DNA of 64,000 nt from Elgaria multicarinata webbii (GCF_023053635.1 NC_086182.1:36808001-36872000); one strand, 5' to 3'; positions 1-12,156 are shown, counted from the first letter of the stretch. Translations and numbers: made by a program. The notes: generated by a model not told the origin, from the letters alone.

Positions 1-164
1 CCCTTCCCTGGGGCGGAGGGATCCACCCCTCAGGAGGGACACAGCAGCCAGCCTTCGCCCGCCAGCTTGGACGCCCTCTGCTCTCCTCCGTGGGCTTTTG
101 GAGGGGCGCGAGGGCGGGCTCTCTGCGGAGGAGCCGGTGCCTGAGGCTGTGAATTGCTCTGCAG

Positions 165-3100
165 GCAACGGAAGCAGCAGCAGCAGCGGCGCCTGGGGCT
201 CTCGGCTGCCATGGACACGCCCAGTGCTGAAACCGGTAGGTGAGGGGGAGGTTTGGGCCAAGGGCCTCTGCAGGGCGGCTCTCTCTCCAGGCCCAGCTCT
301 TAAGCCCCCTGCCCTTGAAAGGAACTGTGCCCCCTCTGCAACTGGGTGCTCAGCTGGCACAGACCGTAGCAAGCCTAGCAGAGCTTCGGCTGAACCCACG
401 ACCTCCGAGCAAGGCGAGTGGGTGTGGGTGGGGAGATACAAGCACAAGGGGCGGACAGGAAGTGCTCCAGCCCCCAGGCGCTGCAGCCCCTGCGGAATCG
501 TTAGGATTTCAGGTCTGCCTCCAGAATCTGAGATTAGAACCTCAACAACCCCCCACCCCACCCCCCCACACATGCCACCACCGCCACCACCACCGTCAAG
601 AAGAACTAGGAGTCAGAGAGTCTTTGGGATGCAGCCCTGTCCCAAGACACCGGTTCCCACTCAATTCTGCCGGCTTGGAATTGCCCCTGTATACAGCCTC
701 TGTCTGTCCCGGCATCAGACAGGAACTCCGCCTTGCTCCTCGTCACCTCCGGGCCTCCAGATATCTCGTGGGGTGGGGGGGTGGCGCTAGGAACTGTGCC
801 CACTCCCTGTCTTGTTTCAACTGCTGCTGCCCGCTAGCCAGGAGTGACTCAGGCCTCGCAAGGCCAGGCTGCAGCTTTTTGGCTGACAGGCCCCAGGGAG
901 GAGTGCTGTCTCAGGCAACTGTGCCATGAACTGATGGGGCAACTGGGTTTGGGTTTACACTGGTAAATCTCTCTCTCTCTCTCTCTCTTTCTTTTCCTTC
1001 TTCCTTTTCTGGGGCACCCCCCATTCAGCTTCTCTCCTGGGTAAGCACCAAATCTCCTTCGTTTCTTAGCTTCCTAACAGCGAATTCTCTTAACTCTTTC
1101 TGTGCCGTGAGGGGATCTTGGGTACACGCCCCAGGCTCCTTCCAGAGCTCTGATGTGGAGCTTACAGGGGTATGAAAAAGGGGCCGCGGGCAGAGGGCAG
1201 AGTAGGCCCCGCTCCGCCAGCACCCGTCAGCTGCGCCTTCTCCTGGATGCTCCCTCCAGCTGAGGACGGAGCCCCGGAGGAGCAGGAGCCTTGCCCACGC
1301 CCCTGCCCAGACCCCTTCTCCCCAGTCGCGGTCTGCTGATGGCTGTGCTCTGGTTCGTTGCAGGGCAGCCCCGCATCTCCCCAGACGCCTTCCTGGGACG
1401 CCCACCGTACAACGGCTACAGTTACGGCTCCTTCGGTGAGTGCAGGCGCTGCTGCCCCCTGCAGTCCCTCGCCCCACACCCCACCTTGCCTGGGCTGAGG
1501 GCGTGGAGCGCCAAGGAGGGCGGCCTGGCTCTCGCCTGCCTGCCGGCCCCCTGACTCAGGGGTGGGGGACGGGGTCTTCTGCCCCTTCACTCCGCTGCCG
1601 AGCTCTGCCCGTTTGTCAGGAACGTTGGCAGTGGGATGAGGAGATTATAAAGCAGATCATAAAGAAGTCAATCTGTAAATACCTTGAAATCAATGCGGTG
1701 ATCATTAGAAGCCAACATGGATTTGTCAGGAACAAATCCTGTCAGACTAATTTGATCTCATTTTTTGATCGGGTAACCTCCCTTGTGGACTGTGGGAATG
1801 CTGTGGACGTCATATATCTTGACTTCAGCAAAGCTTTTGACAAAGTGCCCCATGATATTCTGATTAATAAACTAGCTAAAAGTGGGCTAGATAGAACGAC
1901 TATTAGGTGGATTCACAGTTGGCTACAGAATCGGACTCAAAGAGTGCTTATCAATGGAACCTTCTCAAACTGGGGAGAGGCAACGAGTGGGGTGCCGCAG
2001 GGCTCCGTCCTGGGCCCAGTGCTCTTCAACTTTTTTATTAATGATTTGGACGAGGCGGTGCAGGGAACACTTATCAAATTTGCAGATGACACAAAATTGG
2101 GTGGGATAGCTAATACCCTGGAAGACAGAAACAAACTTCAAAGTGATCTTGATAGGCTGGAGTGCTGGGCTGAAAACAACAGGATGAAACTTAATAGGGA
2201 TAAATGCCAAGTTCTACATCTAGGAAATAGAAACCAAATGCAGAGTTACAAGATGGGGGATATTTGGCTCAGCAATACTACAAACGAGAAGGATCTTGGA
2301 ATTGTTGTAGATCGCAAGCTGAATATGAGCCAACAGTACGATATGGCTGCAAGAAAGGCAAATGCTATTTTGGGCTGCATTAATAGAAGTATAGCTTCCA
2401 AATCACGTGAGGTACTGGTTCCTCTCTATTCAGCCCTGGTTAGGCCTCATCTAGAGTATTGCGTTCAGTTCTGGGCTCCACAATTCAAGAAGGACGCAGA
2501 CAAGCTGGAGCATGTTCAGAGGAGGGCAACCAGGATGATCAGGGGTCTGGAAACAAAGCCCTATGAAGAGAGACTGAAAGAACTGGGCATGTTTAGCCTG
2601 GAGAAGAGAAGATTGAGGGGAGACATGAGAGCACTCTTCAAATACTTGAAAGGGTATTTGAAGGATCTCTTCTCAATCCTCCCAGAGTGCAGGACACGGA
2701 ATAACAGGCTCAAGTTAAAGGAAGCCAGATTCCAGCTGGACATCAGGAAAAACTTCCTGACTGTTAGAGCAGTACGACAATGGAATCAGTGACCTAGGGA
2801 GGTTGTGAGCTCTCCCACACTAGAGGCCTTCAAGAGGCAGCTGGACAACCATCTGTCAGGGATGCTTTAGGGTGGATTCCTGCATTGAGCAGGGGGTTGG
2901 ACTCGATGGCCTTGTAGGCCCCTTCCAACTCCACTATTCTGTGATTCTATGAGGAAGGCGCTGCGAGGGGGGGAGGCTCTCCCCTGCCTTCCCACCCACC
3001 CACCCACCCTCCCCGGCCTTCTCTGAGTCTTGCTGCGTTGCTCAGTCAGACTTGCACTCCATTGCTGTTGCAGACAACGGCTCCACGGCCAGCACCGAAA

Positions 3101-6100
3101 ACGTCACTGACAGCCTGCTCTCCACAGAAGCCTCCTACAGTTACGCAGGTGAGGAGAGGCTTCGCTGGGCTAGCTGGCACCTGGCAGCCCGAGAGGAGCC
3201 TCCTTCGCCCCAAGGCCTGGGGTTTGTGGGCCTCTGCATGTGCTCTGCCTCCCCGGAAGGGCGGGGCGGGCGCCGGGCTCTCTTGATCCTTGGGCCTCAG
3301 GGATTGCGCAAAGGAACGATCCTGGCTGAGATTCCTGCGGTGGTCCGGAGCGCCGCCCCCTTTGCCTGACTCTCTGCTTTCCTTTCAAGGGCAAGATCCG
3401 TGCCAGCACCGCCAGAGACACTGGGCCATGGCTATGGGTAGAGGCCGGCAGAGAGACCCAATCCCCTCAATCAGGCATCCCATTCCTGGCGCCAGGCCCT
3501 GGCGGAAGCTTTGGCCCCTTTGCTGGGCCGGGCGGAGGGGAGCTGCCGCCAGGCCTCTCTGTGTGCGCCGGGCTGAAAGATTTGTCATTCATGAATCACG
3601 CTTCCAGCCCTGATGGCTGGGGAGATAAACTCGCAAATGTGGGCAGTAGCCGGACTAGCCTTAAACTTACAGGCCGAAGTGGTGATGGGGCTTAAGCCCC
3701 CGCCCCCTTCTTCCCTGGAAGCCAGCTTCTGCCCATCCCCTTCTCCCTGGATTTCTGAAATTGTATTTTGAGGATTCACAGAGTACACAGAAGCCTGGTG
3801 TTGCTGCTCCCTGCCTGGGGGAGGAGGCAGGGGGCACCAGGAATCTGATGCAAAGACACCCCCACCCCACCCCACCCCACCCCTCCCCTGCTGCTCCATC
3901 TTGGGCAAGCTGCAGCTTTCTGAGGGCCTGCATGTGGGAGCCACTGAGCCCACGGAAGGGGTGGGGTGGGTTACGCTGGCATACACAGGTGCGCCCGAGG
4001 ACGCGAGGGTCCACTCTTTTCCTTCCAGCCTGGTGGGTGAAGTGGGATCCCCATTGCAGCTGATGGCTGTGTGTGCGCGTGTTCCACTTTTTGCTGAGCC
4101 TGGGGGACCGAAGCCCCCTCAGAAAGCTGACAAAGACGGAGGTGATCTGCATGATGCCTCCTCCTCCTCCCCCCCCCTCCGTCCCCCAATACCAGACGAT
4201 TTCGTGGGCTGGGCTCCCAGAGCAGGGCGATCACTGCTCCTGGGAAGGGAAGGGGCTTATAAGGCAGGCCGGCCAGCAGGCAGGCCGGCCGGCCGCCTGC
4301 AGAGCTGGGTAGTAGCAGGGGCCTTTGCGCATGCTCTGTGCCCGATGCCCCTGTGCCCCATGCTCTGTGCCCCATAGCACTGGGTGGGCAGAGGTCGGCT
4401 TTGTCGGTAATTCGATGGCTGGGCCTTTTGCCCCGAGGCGCTTCCCGAGACTCACAGGGTGCTGGGCTGGAGGGCCCCGAGGTGCTCGGAGGTGCCTGGC
4501 GGGCCAGCTGGCCACGGGAAGCCCCGGCAGGGGCGCCCCCTGTGGCTTGCCCTGGCGGTGACGCTAGCCCTCCCTGCCCCACAGAACGCTCCCTGGAACA
4601 CGTGGCAGGGCGCCCACGGCTGGACTCGCTCAGCTCCGTGGAAGAGGACGACTACGACACGCTGGCCGACATCGACTCAGACAAGAACGTCGTCCGCACC
4701 AAGGTGCCTCCGGGGGGGGCGGGGGGGCAGCCATGGGCAGCCTTTGCGGACCAGCTCCCGAGGAGGGTGGGTCGGCAGTGACGCTGCCGTGGAGGGCAAG
4801 CAGAGGAGGCCCGAGGGAGGGAGGGAGGGAGGGAGGGGGCAGGCGGTGGGAGTGGGCACGGCGCTGGCTCCCCCCTTGAGCCCCACAGGCCCCCTGCAGG
4901 CCCCCCTTGCTGTGGCAGGGGTGGAAGGGGGCAGATAGTGCTGCCCTTGGGGTGGGGGGCAGGCTAGACGGTGGCTCAGCGCTGTGAACGGCGGGGGCGG
5001 AGTGCTCTGGGCCCCTCCGGGCGGGGGAGCGCTGGCCGCCTTGCAGACCTGGGGCCAAGGTCCTCTTTCTCGATGGGGCCGGGGGAGCTGGCTCCCAGCG
5101 CTGGCTCACACCTGCTCCTCCTGTCTCCTTGCAGCAATACCTGTACGTGGCGGATCTGGCCCGCAAAGACAAGCGGGTGCTGCGGAAGAAATATCAGATT
5201 TACTTCTGGTGAGAGGGGGGCTCGGGATGGGAGGGCCCCGGAGGCCGGCTGCCAGCCGCCCCCCCCCTTGCCCGGTCCCACTTCCTGGCGCTCTGCTTGT
5301 GCTCCTTGTTCGCCGAGCAGAGCCCCTGCAATGGGTGTCCGGCGGCGCTCTGTGGAAGTGACGCCGGCTCTCGCCTGCTCCATCTCCCACAGGAACATCG
5401 CCACCATTGCTGTCTTCTACGCCCTGCCTGTCATCCAGCTGGTCATCACCTACCAGACGGTAACAAAAGGCTTCCGGGCCTCCTCCTGCCCTGCCGGCGC
5501 TGTGGGAAACCCCCTCTGTGCCCTCCTGGGGGTCCAGGCCACGGCCTCCACCCAAGCCCAGCCGGGAGAGCCCAGCGCGGCCCAGTCTGCCAGCTCTGAG
5601 CTCCGCTCCGGTCCCCGGGCAGCCCAGGCGAGGGCCGGGGGGGGGGGGGAGGGCTGAGGCAGCCGGCCTGCCCGCCTGCCCATCCAGTTCCCTGCCCTGG
5701 TGACTCTTTCTCTCTCTCCCCCTCCCCCCCCCCTTGTGGGCAGGTGGTCAATGTGACCGGGAACCAAGACATTTGCTACTACAACTTCCTGTGTGCCCAC
5801 CCTCTGGGCAACCTCAGGTATGACGGGCCAGGCCGGGGCCGGAGCTGGGGCGTGTGGGCCCCGGGAGGGGACGGGGCGGGCTCCTCTGCCTCTGTGGTGC
5901 CCTGACGCCCGCCGGCCCGCCCTTGTTCCTCGCCCCTGTTCCTCGCCCCTGCAGCGCCTTCAACAACATCCTCAGCAATCTGGGCTACATCCTGCTGGGG
6001 CTGCTCTTCCTGCTCATCATCCTGCAGCGTGAGATCAACTACAACCGGGCCTTGATGCGCAACGACCTGCAGGCTGTGGTGAGGGATGGGGGGGCATCCT

Positions 6101-8611
6101 GTGTGTCCCTGCCCAGACGCTGTCCATCGCCCCCGACTTGGCCAGCTCCTGTTGGGCCTGTGCTGCCCCCCTTCGGGGGGGGGGCTGTCTTAGGAGCTCT
6201 CAAGCAGGGAGTTAGAGGGGGGGGGCAGAGGATACAGCCGGCCCAGTCCTGCGGTCCTGCTAACGGCGCCCACCAGACCATGCCTGCCTCTGGAACCGCG
6301 GGTGTACATACATGCACCCGTATGTGCTCTGAGCGGTGCGTTCCTCCCTCCCTTTTCCCTTCTGCCCTGGTTCCTGGGCAGCCCTTGCCCTGGGTGAATG
6401 AGGGAAGGGCTGCCGCCACCGCTGCATGCCGCTTGGCTGGGTGTGGGGCAGGCAGTGCCGTGGGCAGGGCATTGCCCCCTTTCCCCTCCCTGAGACGGGG
6501 TCCTCCGGCCTTCTCCTAGGAGTGCGGCATCCCTAAGCACTTTGGCCTCTTCTACGCCATGGGCACGGCCCTCATGATGGAAGGGCTCCTCAGCGCCTGC
6601 TACCACGTCTGCCCCAACTACACCAACTTCCAGTTTGGTGAGCATTGAACGGGAGGTGCGATGGGGCCGGCCCCAAAGCGACTCTGCAAGCGGGGGGGGG
6701 GGTGCGGGGAGGCTGCAGGGAAGGCCCTGCAGAGCCAAGGGCTTCCTAGGACACAGCCTGCCTCACATGTTCTGCTTCGCCTTGGTGCGGGTGGAGAGAG
6801 GGCCGGGGGGGGGGGGGGGCAGGGCAGGGCAGGGCAGGGCCCTCCTGCGCATGTGCAGAGGGGTGCCGGAAGCCATCCCGGGGCCTTTCCGCACCCAGCT
6901 GCCCCTGCTCATCCCCCCCACAGACACCTCTTTCATGTACATGATTGCTGGGCTGTGCATGCTGAAGCTGTACCAGAAGCGCCACCCGGACATCAACGCT
7001 AGCGCCTACAGCGCCTACGCCTGCCTGGCCATCGTCATCTTCTTCTCCGTCGTCGGGGTGGTGAGTGACGCGGAGCCAGCTAGCTGTGCGGGGCCGGGGC
7101 CGGCTGGGAAAGGGGCCCGGGCAGCCGGCAAAGGCACCCTCTGGATGCTTGGGACTACAGTTCCCATCAGCCCCTAGCCAGCCTAGCCAGAGGTTGTAGT
7201 CCAAAACATCTGGAGAGCATCAGGCTGCCTCCGCCTTGCGCCAGGGGCGCGTTGCGCTCTCCCAGGGCCTCGATTACTCGCTTTGAGAACCGAGGCGAGA
7301 GGCTTAGGGCGGTCCGGGGCCCTTTCGCCCTCCTCTCTCCCATTACGCGCCACGCTGTTTACGTTGCCAAAAAAGCTCCAAACGGCTTCCTTGGAAAACA
7401 GAACTGCGGGAGCGGAGCACTCCCTGCGCACACACAGAAGGCGTCTAATGTGGGGCGCGGGACGGGGGGAAGGGGAGGAGGCCGCGGGCGGCGTGCAGAG
7501 CCCTAACCCCACCCTACTGCATCGCAGAAGCCGCGGGCCGTGCGCAGCCCAGCTTACACCCTAGAGCAGCTTTTCAGGACGTCCGAACCTGGCCAGGGTG
7601 GGTGGCCGGGCTGCTTGGGGGTTGCGCTGGCGCCGTCTTCGTCACTGGAGGCTGAGGTAGCTGTGGTGGCATGGAGTGCCTTTGGCCAGCTCTGGTTGGT
7701 GGCCCATCTGCATTCCTCCCTGGACATGGATAAACTAGCCTCTGTAGTCTGTGCTCTGGTAACCTCCAAGTTAGATTACTGCAATGCAATCGACGTGGGG
7801 CTGTCCTTGAAGACGGTTCGGAAGCTGTAGCTTGTGAAAAATGCAGCAGGCAGATTGATAGCGGGGACCAGAAGGTCTGAGCGTGGAACACCGGTTCTGG
7901 CCCTCTTGCCCTGGCTGCCACTATGTTTCCGAGCCCAATTGAAGATGCTGGATTTGACCTATTAAGCCTTACATGGCTTGAGAGCAAAGTACCTGATGCA
8001 GCACCTCCCCCGGTACAAACCTGCCCATTCACTATGATGGCCCCCTGAGGCCCTCTTCCAGGTGCCTCGTCTGAACAAGGTATGGTACAAGGGAGAGACC
8101 GCAAGGGCTCTTCCGTGTTGGCTCCCGACTGTGGAACACTTTCCCCAGTGAGGTCCGCCTGGCACCCACATTGCCATCCTTTCAGCGCCAGGCTAAGACT
8201 TTCCGCCACTCCTCGACGTTCGGCAGCCCTCTGATAAGGTTTTAACCGGTCCTGAGATTTCTGTGGTTGATTGCGTTGAGTTGTTTGTTGTCTGTAAATG
8301 GCTCTTCTTTTTTCCTGTTAGGTTTTATGTTTCATTTTAAGGGTTTTGTCTTTTGCAAACCACCCGGAGAGCCGTGGCTCTTGGGCGGCGTAGAAACGTG
8401 GCTCAGGGTAACAGTGCGTGTGCTCCATCCTCCCAGGTCTTCGGCAAGGGCAACATGGCCTTCTGGATCGTCTTCTCCATCATCCACATCCTCTCCACGA
8501 TGCTGCTGAGCACCCAGCTCTACTACATGGGCCGCTGGAAACTGGGTGAGCTGTGCCAGCCCTTCTCCCTTCGGTGGCTCCTGGCAGGGACTCCCCCCTC
8601 CCTCTCCTCCC

Positions 8612-8652
<41 letters not shown>

Positions 8653-11600
8653 TCACACACACGAGCCAGTTTTCTCTCAGCATCCCTCCCTGAGGCTCGG
8701 CAGAGTCCAAAGGACAGAGGCCTCGTGGGTGTCTGTCACCCACGGGCGCTGAGCACAACAAGCTACCCCAGAGGTGCCACCCTGTGGTCTAGCTGGGATG
8801 GAGGCCGGCTGGGTCAGGCAGGCCTGTCCAGCCCCTAGAGAAATGCAGGCCGCCCCCTCTCTCAGGACCCACCCTCATCCTGGACCCCCGGAGGGGCCTT
8901 CTGCCTCCAGCGAGCCCACTCCAGGACCGCGCAGGTTCCGCGTGGCTCTAGCATGACGTCTCTCCGCAGACTCCGGCATCCTGCGCAGGATTTTGCATGT
9001 GGTGTACACGGACTGCATCCGCCAGTGCAGTGGGCCCCTGTACGTGGTGAGTCACTGGCCCTGCCTCTCCCTGTCCTGGAAGGGGGGTGGCTGGAGGCTG
9101 TGTGGAAGCTCTCCCCCCTCCCCCTCCCCTCCTCTCCCCTCCCCGGCCTCTCTAGACGTGTCCCCTTCCCTCTGCCTGTGTCCCCAGGATCGGATGGTGC
9201 TGCTGGTGATGGGGAACATCATCAACTGGTCCCTGTGAGTAAAAGCGTTGCATGGTTTGAGGGTGAGGGTTTGAATGGAAGTGTCTTAATGTGGGTTGAG
9301 GGTTTTAACGGAATTGTTTTATATGTGATTGTAAACTGCCTTGAGGCCAGGAATGGTGAGGCGGCGCTATAAAAACGCTTTAAATAAATAAATAAAAGCT
9401 GGCGGGCAGGAAAGGGGCCACGAGGGGGTTGCGTGCAGTCGGGCCCTGGGCATGGGGAGACGCCGTGGCCGTTTCGGGGTGGCATCAGATCTGTGGAATA
9501 CTTTCTCGCCCCAGATCTGCCAGGCTCTCTCCCCCTCTTCCTGCACTTCCTGCTCTTCCAGGCCCATGGGCAGAGAAGCAGCGTGTGGGTCAGTTTTTTA
9601 AATGGCCCACCTGCCCCTTTCATAACATTGTTTTGATCTGCGCCTTCCTTGTCCTTCATTCTTTATTTTTTTGCAACGTGACCCTGCTCTCTTATTTCAC
9701 CGTTTAAGGTTCCGTGGCTGTTTTTGCTGAGTTAGTGTTTTTAGTGAATTTGCATTAGATCTTTTAAAAAAACCCTATATAAGCTGCTTTGGTGGTAGTT
9801 GGACAGAGAAGCAGGCTAGCAATGCAGAAGTCGTGCCAACACGAACGGGCCACGGAGCCTGGCGAGTCCTAGCCCCACCGGAGCGGCTCTCCAGGTCCCC
9901 CCCTGACCCCCCGACCCTACTCCCACAGCGCTGCTTACGGCCTCATCATGCGGCCCAACGACTTCGCCTCCTACCTCCTGGCCATCGGCATCTGCAACCT
10001 GCTGCTCTACTTCGCCTTCTACATCATCATGAAGGTGCCCCCAGCCGCAAGACGGGGCTCCCGTTGGGGAGGGGTGTGGAGGGAGGGGTGGCAGCCAGTC
10101 CCACCGGCAGCTCCGAGAGAGAGAGAGAGAGAGAGGGAGGGAGGGGGAGGGAGAGAGGGGGGCTCTCAGTCACTGCAGAATTGCACCCCCCACGCACTGC
10201 CAAAGGGGACCCCAGGCCACGGCACACATGCGCCACGGCGGCTCTGATCACTCCCCTTTGCCCTGCAGCTCCGGAGCGGAGAACGCCTCAAGCTCATCCC
10301 CCTGCTCTGCATCACCTGCACGTCCGTCGTGTGGGGCTTTGCCCTCTTCTTCTTCTTCCAGGGCCTGAGCACCTGGCAGGTGAGCCGTTTCTCTCCCCCC
10401 GCCCACCCCAGGGGCCAGAAGGAGCTGCTTTGTCCAGCCCGCCTCGGGGGACACGAGATGAAGCTGCACTTCGGAACCAAGTCTGGAGGGGCCCGAAACA
10501 CACACACACACCCCAGCACCTGCCGTGCAGCCCGGTCAGCCCTGCTCCGGTGCTCCTGCTTGGGCGGGGGAGGGGGAGGGCGGCAGTCAAAAGGGGGGTG
10601 CGCCTGCCCCCCTCCCCCCTCGCAGCGCCCAACTCCCGCGCTTGTGCTGCAGAGTCATGGGCGGTGCGCAGGCTGCGCACCGTCTCCACCCAGCACAAAC
10701 CGGCCCTTGTTGCTGTTCTCCGCAGAAGACGCCGGCTGAATCCCGTGAGCACAACCGGGACTGCGTCCTGCTGGGCTTCTTTGACGACCACGACGTCTGG
10801 CACTTCCTCTCCTCCATCGCCATGTTTGGCTCCTTCCTGGTAGGTGACCCTGGCCGGTCTGGGGGGCCCAGTGGGGGGGGGGCAGAGGATAGCAGCAGCC
10901 TCTCCCTGGGGCCCCCCGGGGCCATCTGTGCTGAAAGGGCCCCCTGATGTCAGCAAGCTGGGAGGCAGGATGCGATAAGGGGGCTGTCTGCTGTCATTGG
11001 CTCCCTTGGAGCCAGCGCGGTGTAGTGGTTAGAGTGTTTGACTGGGACTCCGGGGACCCGGGTTTAAGTCTCCATTCCTCCATGGAAGCTCACTGGGTGA
11101 CTGTATGCCAGGCGCTGGCTCTCAGCCCAGCCTCCCTCACAGGGATGTTGCCGTGAGGATGGAATGGGAAGGGGGAGGGGGAGGGGGAGGACCATGCGAG
11201 CTGCCTCTGATTCCTTGCAAGAGGGAAAAGGCAGGATATAAATGTAACACATTAAACAATTACTGACTTATTAACATTTATATGCCACTTTATTTGCTAA
11301 AAAGCCATCGAGGCAGACTGGTGCAAGAATTTTAATCAACAAAAACAAGAACATAAAAAACTGAAAAACTTTAAAATAACTACGTAATTTAAAGGCTAAA
11401 TTAAAAAGAGGAGTCTTCACACCCTTTCCAAAAGCCAAGGGGGCGAGGGCCAATCATTGTTCCTGGAGGAGTGGGGGGGTGTGTGTCATGCCGCAGTTTG
11501 AGAGTGTTTCACAGCTGTGGTGTCACCACCGAGAAGGCTCCCCCCCCTTTCTGGTATCCATCCATCTTACCAGGTGACAGGGCACCTGCAGCAGGCCCAA

Positions 11601-12156
11601 CACTGGCGATCTTAACGTAGGTAGACATCGAGCCACTTGGACTTTAAACTACCCCAGTCCTGCGCTATGAAGGGCTTTAAAGGTCAAAAACAACAGTTAG
11701 AATGGACGGGGGTCCAGTTCAACGGGCAGAGCGCCACCGTAATATGCTGCCGATGCCCAGTCCTGGGTACTCATTGAGTGGCCGCATTCTGCACTAACTG
11801 CTGTTTACAACCAGTCTTCAAAGGCCGCCCCATGTATATCGTTATTGCAGTAGTCCATCCTGGAGGTTACAGGAGCACGTGGATCACTGAGGCCGCTTCC
11901 GGGAGGTGGGGGCGTTCCTGTGGCCCGGCGTGGAGCCGGCGTGCCCCACCCCCTTGGCCCTACGCTGAAGCGCAGTGATTTTGTGCCCCCCGGAGAGAAA
12001 GGTGGGGCCTTCTTGTGCCCTTGCCCACTCCCCTGGCAGGAAGGGGGCGGCCTTCCCAGCGTGACGTCACGCCTCCTTCCCTTCTCGTCGTAGGTATTAC
12101 TGACTCTGGACGATGACCTCGATTGTGTCCAGCGTGACAAGATCTATGTCTTCTAG
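165..12156 (+). CDS. SIDT2: SID1 transmembrane family member 2, 5'-partial
   Basis: Lysosomal multi-pass membrane protein of the SID-1 family, linked to RNA and cholesterol handling. The extracellular domain and first membrane span lie upstream of the window. Exons: 165-235, 1364-1435, 3074-3148, 3390-3437 (optional), 4585-4703, 5135-5208, 5393-5459, 5744-5817, 5955-6078, 6520-6637, 6924-7060, 8437-8545, 8970-9046, 9188-9234, 9929-10034, 10269-10379, 10726-10839, 12094-12156. All phases agree, giving about 518 aa without the optional exon. The cytosolic loop keeps three tyrosine sorting motifs, YGSF, YDTL and YLYV, reported for lysosomal targeting of human SIDT2. The membrane core keeps the family metal-site residues: Ser and His in LLSACYH, Asp in FQFDTSF and the His pair in DDHDVWHF. 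The protein ends DKIYVF, as in human. Weak donors GTGCCT (4704) and GTGCCC (10035) are used. Identification is near certain. Confidence 0.97.
967..989. repeat. (CT)n microsatellite
   Basis: About 11 CT units in a SIDT2 intron, followed by a pyrimidine-rich stretch. Confidence 0.85.
1621..2952 (+). mobile_element. CR1 LINE, 5'-truncated, with most of the reverse transcriptase
   Basis: Non-LTR retrotransposon in a SIDT2 intron, same strand as the gene. The open frame runs to about 2790 and holds the RT blocks: [29 protein letters not shown] and the FADDTKLGG catalytic box. The C-terminal CR1 block [17 protein letters not shown] and the RMIRGLE segment follow. One in-frame TGA at 2790-2792 separates the body from the last conserved stretch, [17 protein letters not shown], which ends at a TAG at 2868-2870. 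The 3' end carries the family tail ATTCTGTGATTCTATGA. The endonuclease half is missing, as in most CR1 copies. It looks fairly young because the frame is open for about 390 codons. Confidence 0.95.
3390..3437 (+). other. SIDT2: SIDT2 optional cassette exon (48 nt)
   Basis: A TTTCAAG acceptor and a GGTAGAG donor flank 48 nt that read [15 protein letters not shown] in the SIDT2 frame, with a Gly codon at the join. Neighbouring exons have matching phase 1, so inclusion or skipping keeps the frame. As I recall, human SIDT2 has a longer isoform-specific segment at this point that begins GHDQF and ends in AM; this looks like its divergent counterpart. Weaker than the other exons because conservation is low. 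Confidence 0.6.
7140..7226. repeat. Short palindromic dispersed repeat (MITE-like)
   Basis: GACTACAGTTCCCATCAG at about 7150 is followed within 40 bp by the near-complementary GGTTGTAGTCC, then AAAACATCTGGAGAGCATC. Related text occurs near 38.3 kb and 63.0 kb. I recognise this as a motif common in reptile genomes but cannot assign its family. Confidence 0.55.
7231..7560. other. GC- and CpG-rich intronic stretch, function unknown
   Basis: About 330 bp of SIDT2 intron between two repeats with frequent CG dinucleotides. No splice-flanked coding exon is apparent. It could be a remnant GC-rich insertion or an internal regulatory island. Confidence 0.35.
7608..8402 (+). mobile_element. L2-like LINE 3' fragment
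   Basis: Encodes the damaged C-terminal end of an L2-type reverse transcriptase: [16 protein letters not shown], then [20 protein letters not shown]. The conserved 3' untranslated tail AAACCACCCGGAGAGCCGTG and a GGGCGGCGTAGAAACG end follow. It is 5'-truncated, interrupted by stops, and sits just before the SIDT2 exon at 8437. Confidence 0.85.
8609..8664. repeat. (CT)n(CA)n compound microsatellite
   Basis: CTCTCT followed directly by CACACA with one interruption, in the SIDT2 intron after exon 8437-8545. Confidence 0.85.
9236..9399 (+). mobile_element. L2-like LINE tail
   Basis: GATTGTAAACTGCCTTGAGG, a GGCGCTATAAAAACG end and an AATAAATAAATAAA tail. It begins almost at the splice donor of the SIDT2 exon ending at 9234. 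Confidence 0.7.
9420..9800 (+). mobile_element. Second L2-like 3' fragment
   Basis: Contains GGCATCAGATCTGTGGAATA, which resembles the L2 3' coding end (GTGGAA, W-N), then a T-rich stretch and CCCTATATAAGCTGC near the end. Divergent. It includes a 37-bp segment (9558-9594) that recurs in TAGLN intron 1. Confidence 0.5.
10117..10161. repeat. (GA)n/(GGGA)n simple repeat
   Basis: GAGAGA grading into GGGAGGGA in a SIDT2 intron. Confidence 0.8.
11007..11249 (+). mobile_element. tRNA-derived SINE (squamate type)
   Basis: A tRNA-like head with A-box text GCGGTGTAGTGGTTAGAG and B-box-like GGGTTTAAGTC. The body is GAAGCTCACTGGGTGAC and CCTCACAGGGATGTTGCCG, and the end is AAAGGCAGGATATAAATG. The layout matches the widespread lizard/snake tRNA-SINE as I remember it (Sauria-like); the exact family is not certain. 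It lies in the last SIDT2 intron. Confidence 0.8.
11258..11910 (-). mobile_element. L2-like LINE fragment, reverse orientation
   Basis: The minus strand reads [20 protein letters not shown], the L2 reverse transcriptase C-terminal block, near 11.8 kb. It ends at about 11.26 kb with a degraded GGCATATAAATG tail. It directly abuts the SINE on its left. Base composition is AT-richer than the surrounding gene. Confidence 0.75.

Noticed and set aside
11007-11080. tRNA-like A and B boxes (also at 58.87 kb)
   Set aside because: They are heads of SINEs with the full SINE body following, not tRNA genes.
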